Of a DNA stretch of 64,000 nt, positions 50,111-62,100 are shown piece after piece. Made by a program: the position numbers and the translations under genes. Origin of the DNA: Monarcha castaneiventris obscurior (lineage: Eukaryota; Chordata; Aves; Passeriformes; Monarchidae); assembly GCA_026261815.1 (NCBI GenBank), contig JAMPIT010000434.1:17791001-17855000 (forward strand). The letters are read 5' to 3'. The notes under the pieces were generated by a model. The model ran no database searches. It was not told the DNA's origin and was given only the letters and a program-made list of their open reading frames with translations. Numbering within the stretch: the first letter of the stretch is position 1; every line of letters begins with the position of its first letter.

Positions 50111-52611
50111 AATAGACAGCTTGGGAGATCATACACGCTTCAGCAGGAAGCGCAGCAACAACATCTCTCACAAATGACACATCACTCGACTGTGGTTCAG
50201 AGCAGAGAGCTGAGCCAGGAGGTCCATGAAGGTCCCATCCAAATCCCTTACACTGCCATCCTTTGATAATGCACTTGTTTATTATTTATCAGTCAGAGTT
50301 CCCACAGCTGCCTCCTCAGTGTGCAGCTGAGCTGAGCACCCTGATACCGTGTCACATCAAATCCTGCTGTTCTGGTTTGATGCCAAATCAGACACAGCAT
50401 CACAAGAGCCTCCTTTTATAACCTATTTCCTCAGACATTAATAACTGCACTAAATGCAAAGAACTAGAAAAACAGGTCAGTAATGTCTGCAGAGCGTAAA
50501 ATATTTTGTGCAAAGTCTTATGAAACAATTGGAACACCCAAAAAGTCATATTTGGGTACTGCTAAAGCAAATGACTGTCACTTTAAAATCCAAACACAGG
50601 GTATTTAAATGTGATGATCTTTATAAATAAATTGTTGCTCAGTTTTTTCCCTTACTTAAATCTGTGTGCCAAAATCAACAACTTTTATAATGGAAAAAGG
50701 AAGGATAATCTTTGTATGCAGGTCTTAGATAAACTGTCTCATATGCAGCTTAAAATGTTGACACAGGCTAAGAATAAAATTAGGGGAACATGTCAAAAAG
50801 GAAGCCTATCTAAATAAAGCTACTGTCAATTCATTTATTCTGACAGTGTATAAATAACATGCATTAGAATAAAACAAATGAAGGCTTATTCAATTTGGGC
50901 AGTGATTTATAAAACTGAAATGTAGAAATGTCAAAAACTTACAGTGAACACCAGATGGATAACTTCATTTGCTAGAAATAACTGTTCAGGAACTGGTGTT
51001 TGTGCTGCTGGACAACTGTTCACACGCTGACAGTCAAACAGACCCGATTTACACTTGGAGATCTCACAGAGAAGAAGTTGTGTTGAACATGACCTTCTAA
51101 CACTCTTTTTTTTTTTTTTGTGACCAAAAGAATGGCTCCAAAGGGATTTGTGACAGATTGCATGTGATTTGGCTTGAGGGAAGGGCAGATTTTCCAGAAA
51201 AGTCAGGAAGTTCACCACATAAAAAAGTTTTTATATAGCATGACTTGTACTCTGATTTAAAAATAGCTTCACTGATACTCCCTTTTAACTTACAATTGTG
51301 ATGCATTTGCTATGCATGTGGTTAAAATAATGGAGGGAACAGAAGAGCCTCTCTCCTTTTTTCCCCTGCATTCATACAAGAATGATCTTGAATTTTAATA
51401 TGCAACTCGTTTAACTGTGTGCTGGGAAGAGTTTGGATTGTACTTTGGCACAGAGAAGAATATGGTTTCCTCTGCTTTCCCTCTTGCTGAGATTCAGATA
51501 TTTTTCCTAATGTATAGGATATAATGAATTTCATAATAATAAACTTGCTCTTGCACATCTATGTGGAGTTTGTTATTTGGAGGCTATTACAGTTGTGTAG
51601 GCACTGAAATGTATAATCTGATACACTTGTCAACCCTTGAGATATGCAGTGAAGAGGTTTTCTGTGGTGTTAGTAATGCATTAGACAAAGAAAACAAAGC
51701 ATTTTGAGTGCTATTTCAGAAACGACTCAAATCTTATTTCTGTTTTGATTGCTCATAGGATTTGCTTTGTCTACACATGGCACAAGTAGTAGGACTTAAT
51801 TCACATTTTGTATATGTGATTTATATAAATACTGAGGGGAGATTTGACATTTAAACCAATAAAAGGTATTAGACTTAACTCACTATTAGATTTTTTAATG
51901 GAAAGACATTTCTTATATGGGCAGGAAATTGCAGTAACACGTTTACTGATTTATTGCAATATTTTACTCTTGAATCTTCAAAATGAACTGTCGTAGCTCT
52001 TCACAGTTAATAGAATTGAAGGTGAACCGGGAGCAGCCCATTGCTGTCACCACGGAAGGGACTGGACGGAGCAGCAACTTCCATTAACTGGGGGCTCTGC
52101 CTAAACAATTGCATTTATGGAAACACAGGTAGGTTAATCTCACTTCTTTCTGGTTAGAGGAGGAATTTTCAAAGTACCCTTGTATTGAGAGGAGAAATAA
52201 CAAATGTAATGATGGTCCTACATAAATCTCAACCCAGTAAGAATGATTAATTTGACTGCAGTGGGGTCAGGATCAGCGCAATCCCAATTTCATGTGACAC
52301 CTACTAGGAATGATATTCCTGGGGAAGCCCCTGCTCATTTACTCGATGTATTTTCAGTTTGTCTGAGTGGTCAATGAGGTTAAATTTATTTTACAGCTTT
52401 CTATTATCTGTGTTGAACAGTTATTAAAACTTGTATTGATCCACCTTATTAACTCTTACAAAGCCTTGCTTCCTTTTCTCTTTGCCTCAGAAGTGTAACT
52501 TGTGAGTTGGGCCCTCAAGCAAGACTAATGCTGTTCCTTTTTGGTATAAACTTTTTGCACACCTTTGTTTCCTGATCATCTTCCTCTTACAGGGTTTGTT
52601 GATGCTTGTAA

Positions 52612-52790
52612 TCATAGAATCACAGAATATGGCGAGTTGGAAGGGACCCATCAGGATCATCGAGGCAAACTCTTTGTCCTGTGCAGGGCATCCCGAAGAG
52701 TGGCTCATAGCATGTCCAAACGCTCCTCGAACTCAGTGAGACTGTGGTAACAGTCACTTCAGCCTGCCAGGCCTCGCTGATGTTTAAAAG
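52612..52790 (-). mobile_element. CR1 LINE 3' end just upstream of RCN2
   Basis: TAGAATCACAGAATATGGCG then AGTTGGAAGGGACCCATCAG and GATCATCGAG is the reverse complement of the CR1 terminus with its ATTCTGTG repeat. It ends about 80 bp before the RCN2 CpG island. Confidence 0.85.
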
Positions 52791-53014
52791 TTGGCTAATT
52801 GTCAGTATATCCTGAGGGTATTTGGTGCCTCTGGCCGGCAGAACAGAAAGGCCTGGGCGAGAGAGGCCCGTTCCCGTTCCCATTCCCGAATCGCGGGCGC
52901 TGCGCGCAGGCGGCCCCGCGGGCCCGACCCTCCGCCGCGCCCCCCGCCCCGTCCCCGCCCGCCCCCGGCCCTCTCCCCGCCCCTCGCCGCGGGTCGCTCT
53001 GGGCGGGCGGCGCG

Positions 53015-53116
53015 ATGGGGCCGGTGCTGCTGGCGCTGGGCCTGGCGCTGGCGCTGGCAGCGGCGAGCGGGCAGCACCGCGCCGAGTACGACCGGGAGGC
53101 GCTGCTCGGCGGGCAG
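53015..53116 (+). CDS. RCN2: RCN2 exon 1 coding part, residues 1-34 (signal peptide)
   Basis: Encodes [19 protein letters not shown] then [15 protein letters not shown]; the YDREALLG block is conserved with human RCN2. Donor GGGCAG then GTGGGC. The 5' UTR extends left within the CpG island, start unknown. Confidence 0.94.
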
Positions 53117-56100
53117 GTGGGCCGGGGGCGGGCGGGGCCGGCCGCAGCTCCGGCGGGGCCGCGGGGCGGGCGCGCTTCCCGGGCCGGGCCGGGCCGCTGA
53201 CGGGGCGTTGCTGTGCCGCAGGAGGAGGCAGAGGAGTACGCGCGGCTCAGCCCGGAGGAGCAGCAGCGGCGGCTGAGGAACATCGTGAGGAAGATCGACG
53301 CGGACGCGGACGGGCTGCTCAGCGAGGGTAACGGCGGGGGCCGGGCGGGCCGGGCTGCTCCGGGAGGAGAACGCGCTCTACCCGTGACACAGCCCGTGGC
53401 TCTTGTGCTGGGGAAAGTCCCCGTGGAAAGCATCACGATCCCTTGCACAGTGAGTTAGAAACACCGACAGGCTCATACAGAGGCTATCTCAGTGCCTAAG
53501 GTTGCTGTTTGACTCGAGAAGTGACCACTGAGAGGGGACCTCACTGATGTGTATAAATACCTAAAGGAAGGTATTGCCAAGAGGATGGAGCCAGGCTCTG
53601 CTCGGTGGTGCCACCTACTTGGACAGGAGACGATGAGCAGAAACTCATGCCCAGGAAGTTCCACCTGAATATGAGGAAGAACTTCTTTCCTGTACAGAGA
53701 TTGCGCATTGGCACAGATTGCCCAGAGAGGTTGTGGAGTTTCCCTCACTGGAGGTACTCAAGAACCTTCTGGACACAATCCTGTGCCATGTGCTCTGGGA
53801 TGACCCTGCTTCAGCAGGGAGGTTGGACCAGATAACTCGCTGTGGTCCCTTCCAACCTGACCATTTCTGTGATGGAAGAAGTGTGGCCCACAAGATTGTA
53901 GTGTGGCTCAGAGCAGTATCAAGTTGAAGGTGCACTTGTACTTGCTCCTTGCACGTCTGAAGCTACTTGGAATCAAGTGCATTTCTGTGTTTGTAATCCT
54001 GTTGTGTGCAAATCAGAGAGCAGGTTTAAGATGCAAAGAAAGTACTGCAGCCGTAATACTACATAGGTACGGTTCAGTACCTGGTGACACCAAGTGACAT
54101 GGAGGGATCATATTTCATCATAGTACAGTATCAAATGGCTCTTCCGAGACAGGTTTTTGTCAGTCAAATTTAGGAGCTCCATGGTAAACTGAGGCCCTTT
54201 CTTTCAGTACATCATTATGACAGTGTTAATTTAATTTTAAACCTCGATAGGACCATTCTTTTTTTGTTCTGCTGTGATTTTAACAAAAAAGTCTCTCACG
54301 TGTGCACACACAAAGCAGAATCCTTGGTCAAATGCCAGAACAGTAATATTTCATTAAAATTATACTAAACATGCAGGAAGCTTTCTAGGTCAGAGGACAA
54401 AATGCGGTTTTAAAGACAAGATCTACTATCTTTTGAATGGCTTTCACTTTATACACTGAATTTAATGAACTGCACCCATATTTCAGTGTTACTGCATGGA
54501 CTTTGTAGAGGTGAGATAGTCTGTAGCTTCAGTGGGATGGCTAATCCCTGTCATACACCACAGGCAATTCACATCATGAAGGCTTTAAGGGAAGAAGTCT
54601 ATATAAAGTATAGAAATTCTACCCATACTCCATCCTCAGGTGTATATATTGCATCTGATTCTCAGTCTAATGAAAACTTGCCTTCCTTTCACTTCCCGAA
54701 GGTGAAACTTACAGTGGAATGTGTTTTTACACTAAGAAACTTATGGTACTGAAGGTTTTCAAGCTTAGTTATTCCTCAGTGTATTGTAAAACTCTGGAGA
54801 ACTTTTTCCTTATTGGTGGTGCCTCCATTTGGAGGCTGACAGTGAGAGAAGATGGAATATATGAATGCTGCTTCTCTAATGTTGGAGTATTAAGTATTTC
54901 ATATTCATGGCACTGGACATTATGTGGTCACATGGCTGTGGTTCACACCTTAAATGCCAGGAAATAAACCATTAATTAATGTTGCCCATCTTAAAGAAAT
55001 CATGTTGCAGTTTCTTGTAAGGCAGTGCTGGTTCGTGCACAAGCCTTGGTGGCGTGCACACCTCTGCATGTTCAATCAATTCACAGCATCTGTTAGAAAG
55101 CTGGTTCCTTTGCTAGTATAAATTCAGTACTTAAAAAAAAACTCTTGCTGCTTTTCAAGGATATTTAAATAAGCCTAATAAAGTTATATTGATGCCCCTG
55201 CCAAGAAGGACAGGATAAGATACTTTAGAATTTAAAAAATGCTGAAAACGGGATTTTTCTGCATCAAAGTAGTGATTTCTATAGGACTTTTTATTAGTCA
55301 TCATGACTCTTCAGAGCAGGATTTCAGTTGAGTTGATTAAGATGTATAATTTTTGCAATGCAGAGGAAGATGTTTTTCCCTTCCAGGCACCTGAAAATAA
55401 CTGAGAGATACTGGGAGAATGTGTTCTCCCAATCTTCTTTAAATGAAGTAACTTTAATGTATTTCTGTCAATTCATTGGTATATTAACTTTTATTTCTTT
55501 TAGCCACATTTCTATTAAAACAAGCAGCTTAAGAACATTTCCAAACTATGTAAGGCTTGTTGTCAGCCCCAAGTAAAGGGAAAATAGCTTTACATAAATA
55601 GTTAATATTTTATTTTGTGTAATTAAGGCAATGACACTAAATTAAGTTTTATTTCAGTTTGTGAGTTTTTCAAAAGAAACTCCAAACTGATGGGAATGAT
55701 GTTTCTTTGGGGTACCAAATTTACATTTAGAGTTGTCTGTCTAAACCATACTCAGCATCATTTTCATAAAGCTCTGGAGAAAAAAAAAAGATGCTATAGT
55801 GTTGATTTGCTTCATATTTGAAAAGTCATGGACACATAATCATTAACAAACCCCCTGAAGCCTTGTAGCTGTGATCTATTCCCTCATTCAGTTACCTTGG
55901 AAAAGGCCACAGCACAGAGGAAACAGACTGGCTTGCTTTAAGTAACCTCTTGCCTATATGCTTACATCTGAATTGCAAAGTATATTCCAGACAGAATAGA
56001 TCTGTGGTATCTTCAGAATTTTTATAGTGCAGATGATTCCTATTTTCTTTATTTTATTTTTAATGTTTTTCACAGATGAGCTGAGCTCCTGGATACAGCA

Positions 56101-59100
56101 GTCTTTTAAGCATTATGTTACACAAGAAGCTAAGCAACACTTCAGTGACTATGACAAAGATGGTGATGGATTGGTGTCTTGGAAGGAGTATAACTTGCAA
56201 ATGTATGATCGTGTAATTGATTTTGATGAGAACACTGTCCTGGAGGATCAAGAAGAAGAATCATTTCGCCAGGTAAAATGTTTCAGCATCAGCTCCTTGG
56301 AGCTGTTGGCCAAAGGCAGCAATATTTGTTTATTGTGATGGAACAAGATGGGTAGGGAAAGCAGAGCAGCTGGCATATGTTTTAACACTTTGTGCTATCT
56401 GAGATAGGGGAGTAATTAAAGGAAAGTAGTGGAGTATTAAAGCTGCTACCGACAAAATAAAGACACAATGAAATGGTGCCTCCTGAGTGTATTTTGCTGG
56501 TTGAGCGGAGCATAAGTCTACTGACAGTTTTACAACAGAGCAGAGTCTCCAGTCACCATCTTAAACCCAGGTTGCAATCCATTGGGTGAGGTCTGCAGCC
56601 TGACAGGGTCCTGCTCTCCCTGGTTCACCAGGGGCCAGCTCCCCTGGTGTTGGAGCAGAAGGAAGCACTGTTCCAGCCATTTTTTCAGTTACTGCTCAAG
56701 CACTCAGTGTGGGCTGTCAGTATTGCCTGCTGTAGCATTGCCTGTCCATTAGAGACCCACAGAGAAAGCAATAGCAATTCAAACAGTTATAAGCAATGAA
56801 AATGCAACTCCCATAGCTAAAAATTGATGTTTAAACACAGAAGTTGTGTGTGAGTCTCATCTATGAAAGCAGATGCTTAAGTAGGGAAGGAGGCAAAAGA
56901 GGCAGGGAGAAAAGGTTCACCAAGAACCACCACATAGCAAAACTTGTTTCCTTTCAAGTTCCACATTTGTAAGTACATGCAAGTGTTCCCCAAAAAGAGA
57001 GTAAATGCGGTTTTAGACTATTCTGGCCAGAGGTTTTTTTTTCTTCTGTGAGGATTGCTTTGTCTGCTTTTAGTAAAGTAGCAATAGATAATACAGGCTG
57101 TTAGCAGAAGTGAAAACAGTGTAGTGAACAGAGGATTTTACACACTGAATAAACAAACTGTAAAGCTGGAATGTCACATAACTGAATAATTACATACCTT
57201 TTAAATACCACAAGACTTCCACAGGAACTTCCAGTCAAAATATTGGTACCATGTTTGAGACATTGCCATCATAGATACATAGAGAACTATGCAATGTAAG
57301 CTGAGATAGACCTGCTTGCTTAGTTATGCTAGAACTTGACTGCTTGCTGGGTTTTCCTGCTTGCTGACTTCTCCAGCGTAGGTTGTAGATGAGCAGCATT
57401 GTACACAGGTCAACATCCTTCAGTTTTCCTTGTGTTTGGAAATCAGTGGTCCTGCTCTGATCAAGATGGAAGAGTAAGATACAGTTTAGAATTGACATCA
57501 GATAACCACAGGAATTTACCAGAAGGTGGCGACCTTGTTCATCACTTCACAAAAAACGCTGGAAAACTTTCTCCCTCAATGGTTCAAGCTTACATTGCAG
57601 TGTAGTAACTGACTACTGTCTGTAGTCAGTCCTTCTGGATTGCCTTCCTAGTTAAACTCTCAGCTAAGGTCAGCTTTTCTTTAAGAGGACATTTAACTAT
57701 TTTGCAGAGTTGTTAAGATCTTTCACTTCATTTGTTACATGTTATTCTCTGTGATCATTACGTTAGCCTAATTTTCAGACAAGTGTCAATAGGTAGGATG
57801 TAAACTGGAAGTACAATTTCCTGTGGTTATTTGTAAAGTGTTTATGATCTCTGATTTGCTGGCTACTCCCTTACCCAGATCGTTCACACTGATAGCACAA
57901 CACACCTAAGGATGGGATTCCAAGATTTTTGTAGTTCACATCATGTGCAGTTTGAGCAGAGACCAGTTGTCAGTGGTGTGGGTCTGTATTTTGTCTAAAG
58001 AGACTGTACAAAATGAAACAAGAAAAAAATAGGAAATTTTTACACATTTGGAATTTTTGCACAAAATCAGGAAGTGCAAGACATTCAGAAGAAAGAACTT
58101 GCCTGCTTGTGTCAGATACTATTTCTTTTTTAAAGGCATGCTAATTTATATACTTAAAACAGGTTAGAGAAATTACTTCTTTTTGAAATGAACACGTGTA
58201 ATGGACAGCAGTCTTGTAGTAAAGGAATCTGGCCTTAAAATGGCTTCAGAAAAGACATTTTACACCTAGGATCTTTCAAGACCTTCTTTGAACTACAGAC
58301 AGCCCTTGAGATAAATAAGATGTACATCCGGAAGGTTAAATGTTCTTAAAATGTAAATTTTGGAATTTGCAAGGCTGCCATTAATTATAATCATTGTACT
58401 CCACTTTGTTATTTTGGGAATTGGTGACTTTTAGAAGAGACTGCACATACGAAAATGAGAATTCTTGGTCTTTTCATTATCTCTCTTTTGTGTGTTTTAA
58501 ATGGCTCCTTAAATTGAAAAAAGCAGGGTTTTATACAATTCTTAGAATAAAACCACCTCAATTAAAAGTGTTGTTCTTATTGCTCTCAGTGAGCTCTTTT
58601 TAGTGAAAATTTAACATCAGTATAGTATGAATAGGTAATGTGAAACAATTAATACCCTGATGAGCTTACAGCCACCTACTAGAATGTTGTTTTTACTTTC
58701 CAGTAAGAGCTCTAACTAAATCTATTTTCTAAGCTTCATTTAAAGGAAAAAAAACGTTTTGAAAAAGCTAATAGAGATGATGTTCCTGCTCTAAATGTGG
58801 ATGAATATATTGCTTTTGAACACCCCGAAGAAGTGGAGTACATGACGGTAAGATTTAGGGGAGCATCTGTATCAGCCTGTGGGTGTGGATGCAACACCTT
58901 TTTAATGTGTGTCCTTAGCCCCAGTAGCACTGGAAGTGGAGCAGTTATGGATGTGGCTTGGACAGCCCAAATTAAAAGTCAGGTAATGTGTTGTGGATCC
59001 AGTGCTGGAGGTCAGGGACTGGAGCAGGAGTTCAGTGCTTTTATTTGAAAACTGTTCCAAGAACTAGGATTGCACAAGTATCCCGAGCTTTGGGGACTGG

Positions 59101-62100
59101 ACTGACTTAGCCACCTCTCAGCTCTGTTAGGCTGCAAATCCATCAGTGAGATCTTAGCTTTCGGTTTTGGCTCTCTGGTGGACAAAAGACCAACCAATTC
59201 TCCTAACAATTCAATTAAGTTGCAAAAATGCAAATTATTGAGTCCACCAGATGAGAAAAGTGAAATGAGATGATAGAGTTTTGTACATATTCATGTTTTC
59301 AGCTGTTTTTGCAGTTTTGAATTCTGTTGAAGGATTCCAGCTCTATGGACGCTATTCAGATTTGGTTTTCATGAAATCTGACATTCTAAACTCTTAAGGA
59401 CAGATCTGTTTTATTGCACAGGAAGCAATTACTGCACTAGGCTGCATAAAACAGAAAAAGACATTTGAAATGAGGGAGTCTTTTATTTAAGGAATACGTC
59501 ATTGCTCTAAGATGATTCAGTGCTGTTTCTCTTGATTATGAGTTGCTAATTTTGCTCTTTGTATGTATACAAAAGGACTTTGTCATTCAGGAGGCTTTAG
59601 AAGAACATGATAAAGATGGTGATGGATTTGTTAGCCTGGAAGAATTCCTTGGTGATTACAGAAGAGACCCAAGTAAGGAAAAAAGGGAAGGGGCATGAAA
59701 GAGGGAACTAACAAAAGCTTTTGGAATGGGGAGATTGGATGCACCTTTATTTTCAGCTTTTCACACCTACACCTACAGATTCTGAGTAAGATTTTCTGTC
59801 TTGGAATAATTCTGTTTTCTGGAACTGGGCACAGTAGACTCATCATTTCAGTCTGCCCCATGCGTATTTGGTGGTGGTTGTGTGTAGCCCATTCCAGTTT
59901 CCTTGCAAGTTGCTTCTTGTTTTCTGAAAGACTGAAGCGAATTCCTGATCACAAGGGATGCAGCTGAAATAAGGTGCAACCTTATTTGCCAGCCAAACAC
60001 ATCTGCAGGTCCAGCTAGCAGGAAGGTGAGGGTAAACTGCCCTGGCCTTGATCAGGCTGAGCAGGCAGCTGCCAGCCTTGCTCTGGAAGGACTGAGCCGT
60101 GTGTGGTGTGAGAGGGATGGAGGGGAGGTGTGAGGAGTCACTTTGCTGTAGCAGGTATCAGAACCTGATAGCTGCCTTCACTGTTTAGTTTGTTTGGTTT
60201 TTCCAGTCTTGCCCTTCCTTAAACTTAATCTATTCATTCTTTAACAAGAAGGACACTTACCTGATGCTTATCAATATTTATCAATGAATATTTTACACAG
60301 TGAATTTGATTTGCTAAAAGCTAGGGCAAATAACAGTTCCTGTTCCAAAAAGCCCAGTAACTTCAGTTTTGTGGAAAGTTTGTTTGGCCCAAAGGAGTGC
60401 TAATTCTGAACGGCATCCTAGCTGGGGAGAGCTGTGTAAGCCACATGGGGATATGGAGAACCAGGGGAATAATCTGTTTTTCTTCACTCTAATCAGCCAC
60501 CTGGAATTTCATGTTTTATAACGATCTTTGTTTGTCAGAGCCAGCAAAAACAGCAGATCTCTGATGCAACTACAGGGTTCTTTTATCTCTTTCCTGCTCT
60601 AACATGAAAGAAAGCTTTTCCAAGCCAGCCTATAAAAAGTTGTTGGAAAGGAGTGAAATTGTTGCAGAAATAGAGAAGATAACAGCTATGTCATTACAAC
60701 TTGTTAGCAAGACTTGAGAATCAGCTGTGATTGTACAGACTGCTTCAGCTTTTCTCCAAGTGGCCATCTCTCCTGCAGATAGTGTTCCTGCAGCAGTCTT
60801 TAAAATGACTGATAGGCTACACGGGGACTCTGATTTCATAATTAGCTCATGGTTTGGGGCAGCGGTGAATTACGACATAAAGGGATCATCTACTTGCAAA
60901 ACCAAATGTTAGAAAGGAAGGAGAGACTTCAGTCTTTTTGTTCTTTAATAAAAGAACTGTGATTATTTTTAAACTGTTACCTACTTGTGATACCTACTAC
61001 TTTTGACTTTCATAAGGCTTAGAAAGCCAGACAACCATGCTTGTCTGTGGTGTTTATAATTTTGATGAATTACTTCTCAATTCCTTAAAGAGTTAAGGAC
61101 AAGTCTAAGATTGCTCTAGGCTGCAGGATTCAATACGTGTACATTGGATAAGTATAGAACAAGTGTGCAAATAAATAATGACACTAAATGAAATTGCTTT
61201 CCCTACGTTCCTCTGCCCATTAAGGTTTGTTTTTGTTTAGTGACATCACTTAGGTTATGTTTTATGAGAAAAAGTGAATTTGCTTAGGAGAAAAGATGAA
61301 AACCTCTGCTTTAAAGTGAAGAGTGGCTTTAAACTTGACAATTGTGTTTTACTAGCTGCAAGGGAAGATCCAGAATGGATACTGGTTGAGAAGGACCGGT
61401 TTGTGAATGACTATGACAAGGATCATGATGGCAAACTCAACCCTCAAGAGCTGCTGTCTTGGATAGTACCCAACAATCAGGGCATTGCACAGGAGGAGGT
61501 ACGTGGTTCAACTGCTGTTTGGTTTTCATTACTGGAGGAGGATTTTGAAGGTATCACAGCAAAATGATAGAAGCATTCAGATTTATCATGTCTTAGTTAT
61601 TGAAAAAGAACATCAGTAGATCTTTGCATATATTTTTAACTTCTTTTCACTTTGACAAGGTGTGCAGGTCCTTTAAATGCATTAGGCAAATGTGAAGTTC
61701 CCATTAATTGTGTAAATGTTTGTAAATTAACAAAGTGCTTTTGTACATGTTTAAATATCTTATCTGCTTTGACTCAAGGGTACAGAATTTTAATAAGTAA
61801 TTTTTTAGTTATTGTAGGTAAATCTAATGAGATGCACTACCAAAAGAAACTGCATAATTTTGAAATAAGAAATTGATTGTGATTCTTCCAACAGGATAAA
61901 TCATCATAATTTGTACAACTAAAAACTTGTCTTAAGTACAAGAAAATGGAAGTACTCTGTGATTCAAGATGGTGTAAAGCAAACTTTGATGATGCTAATT
62001 AAAATGGTTTAATCAGGGATAGAACAGCATAATAGCTTTTAAGTGGATTCTCATTTTAGCTTATTTTTTTGTAGCAGTTTCCAGTCCCTGACTGCAGTAG

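Larger units (their letters stand above)
48961..52870. other. Intergenic region between the SCAPER and RCN2 CpG islands
   Basis: About 3.9 kb. Contains an antisense CR1 (49015-49640), a probable older sense CR1 (49790-50110) and a CR1 3' end (52612-52790). The remaining ~2.5 kb is AT-rich with no supported gene. A possible plus-strand donor (CACAG then GTAGGT) at 52129 could belong to an unannotated upstream exon. Confidence 0.7.
52870..53350 (+). promoter_or_regulatory. CpG island with RCN2 promoter
   Basis: Very GC- and CpG-rich, starting abruptly near 52870, with repeated CCCGCCC/GGGCGG boxes before the ATG at 53015. No TATA box. It covers RCN2 exons 1 and 2 and the 105-bp intron between them. 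Confidence 0.85.

Noticed and set aside
52795..53448. 217-codon minus-strand open frame across the RCN2 CpG island
   Set aside because: It is antisense to RCN2 exons 1 and 2 and is Arg/Pro/Ala-rich; an artefact of GC content.
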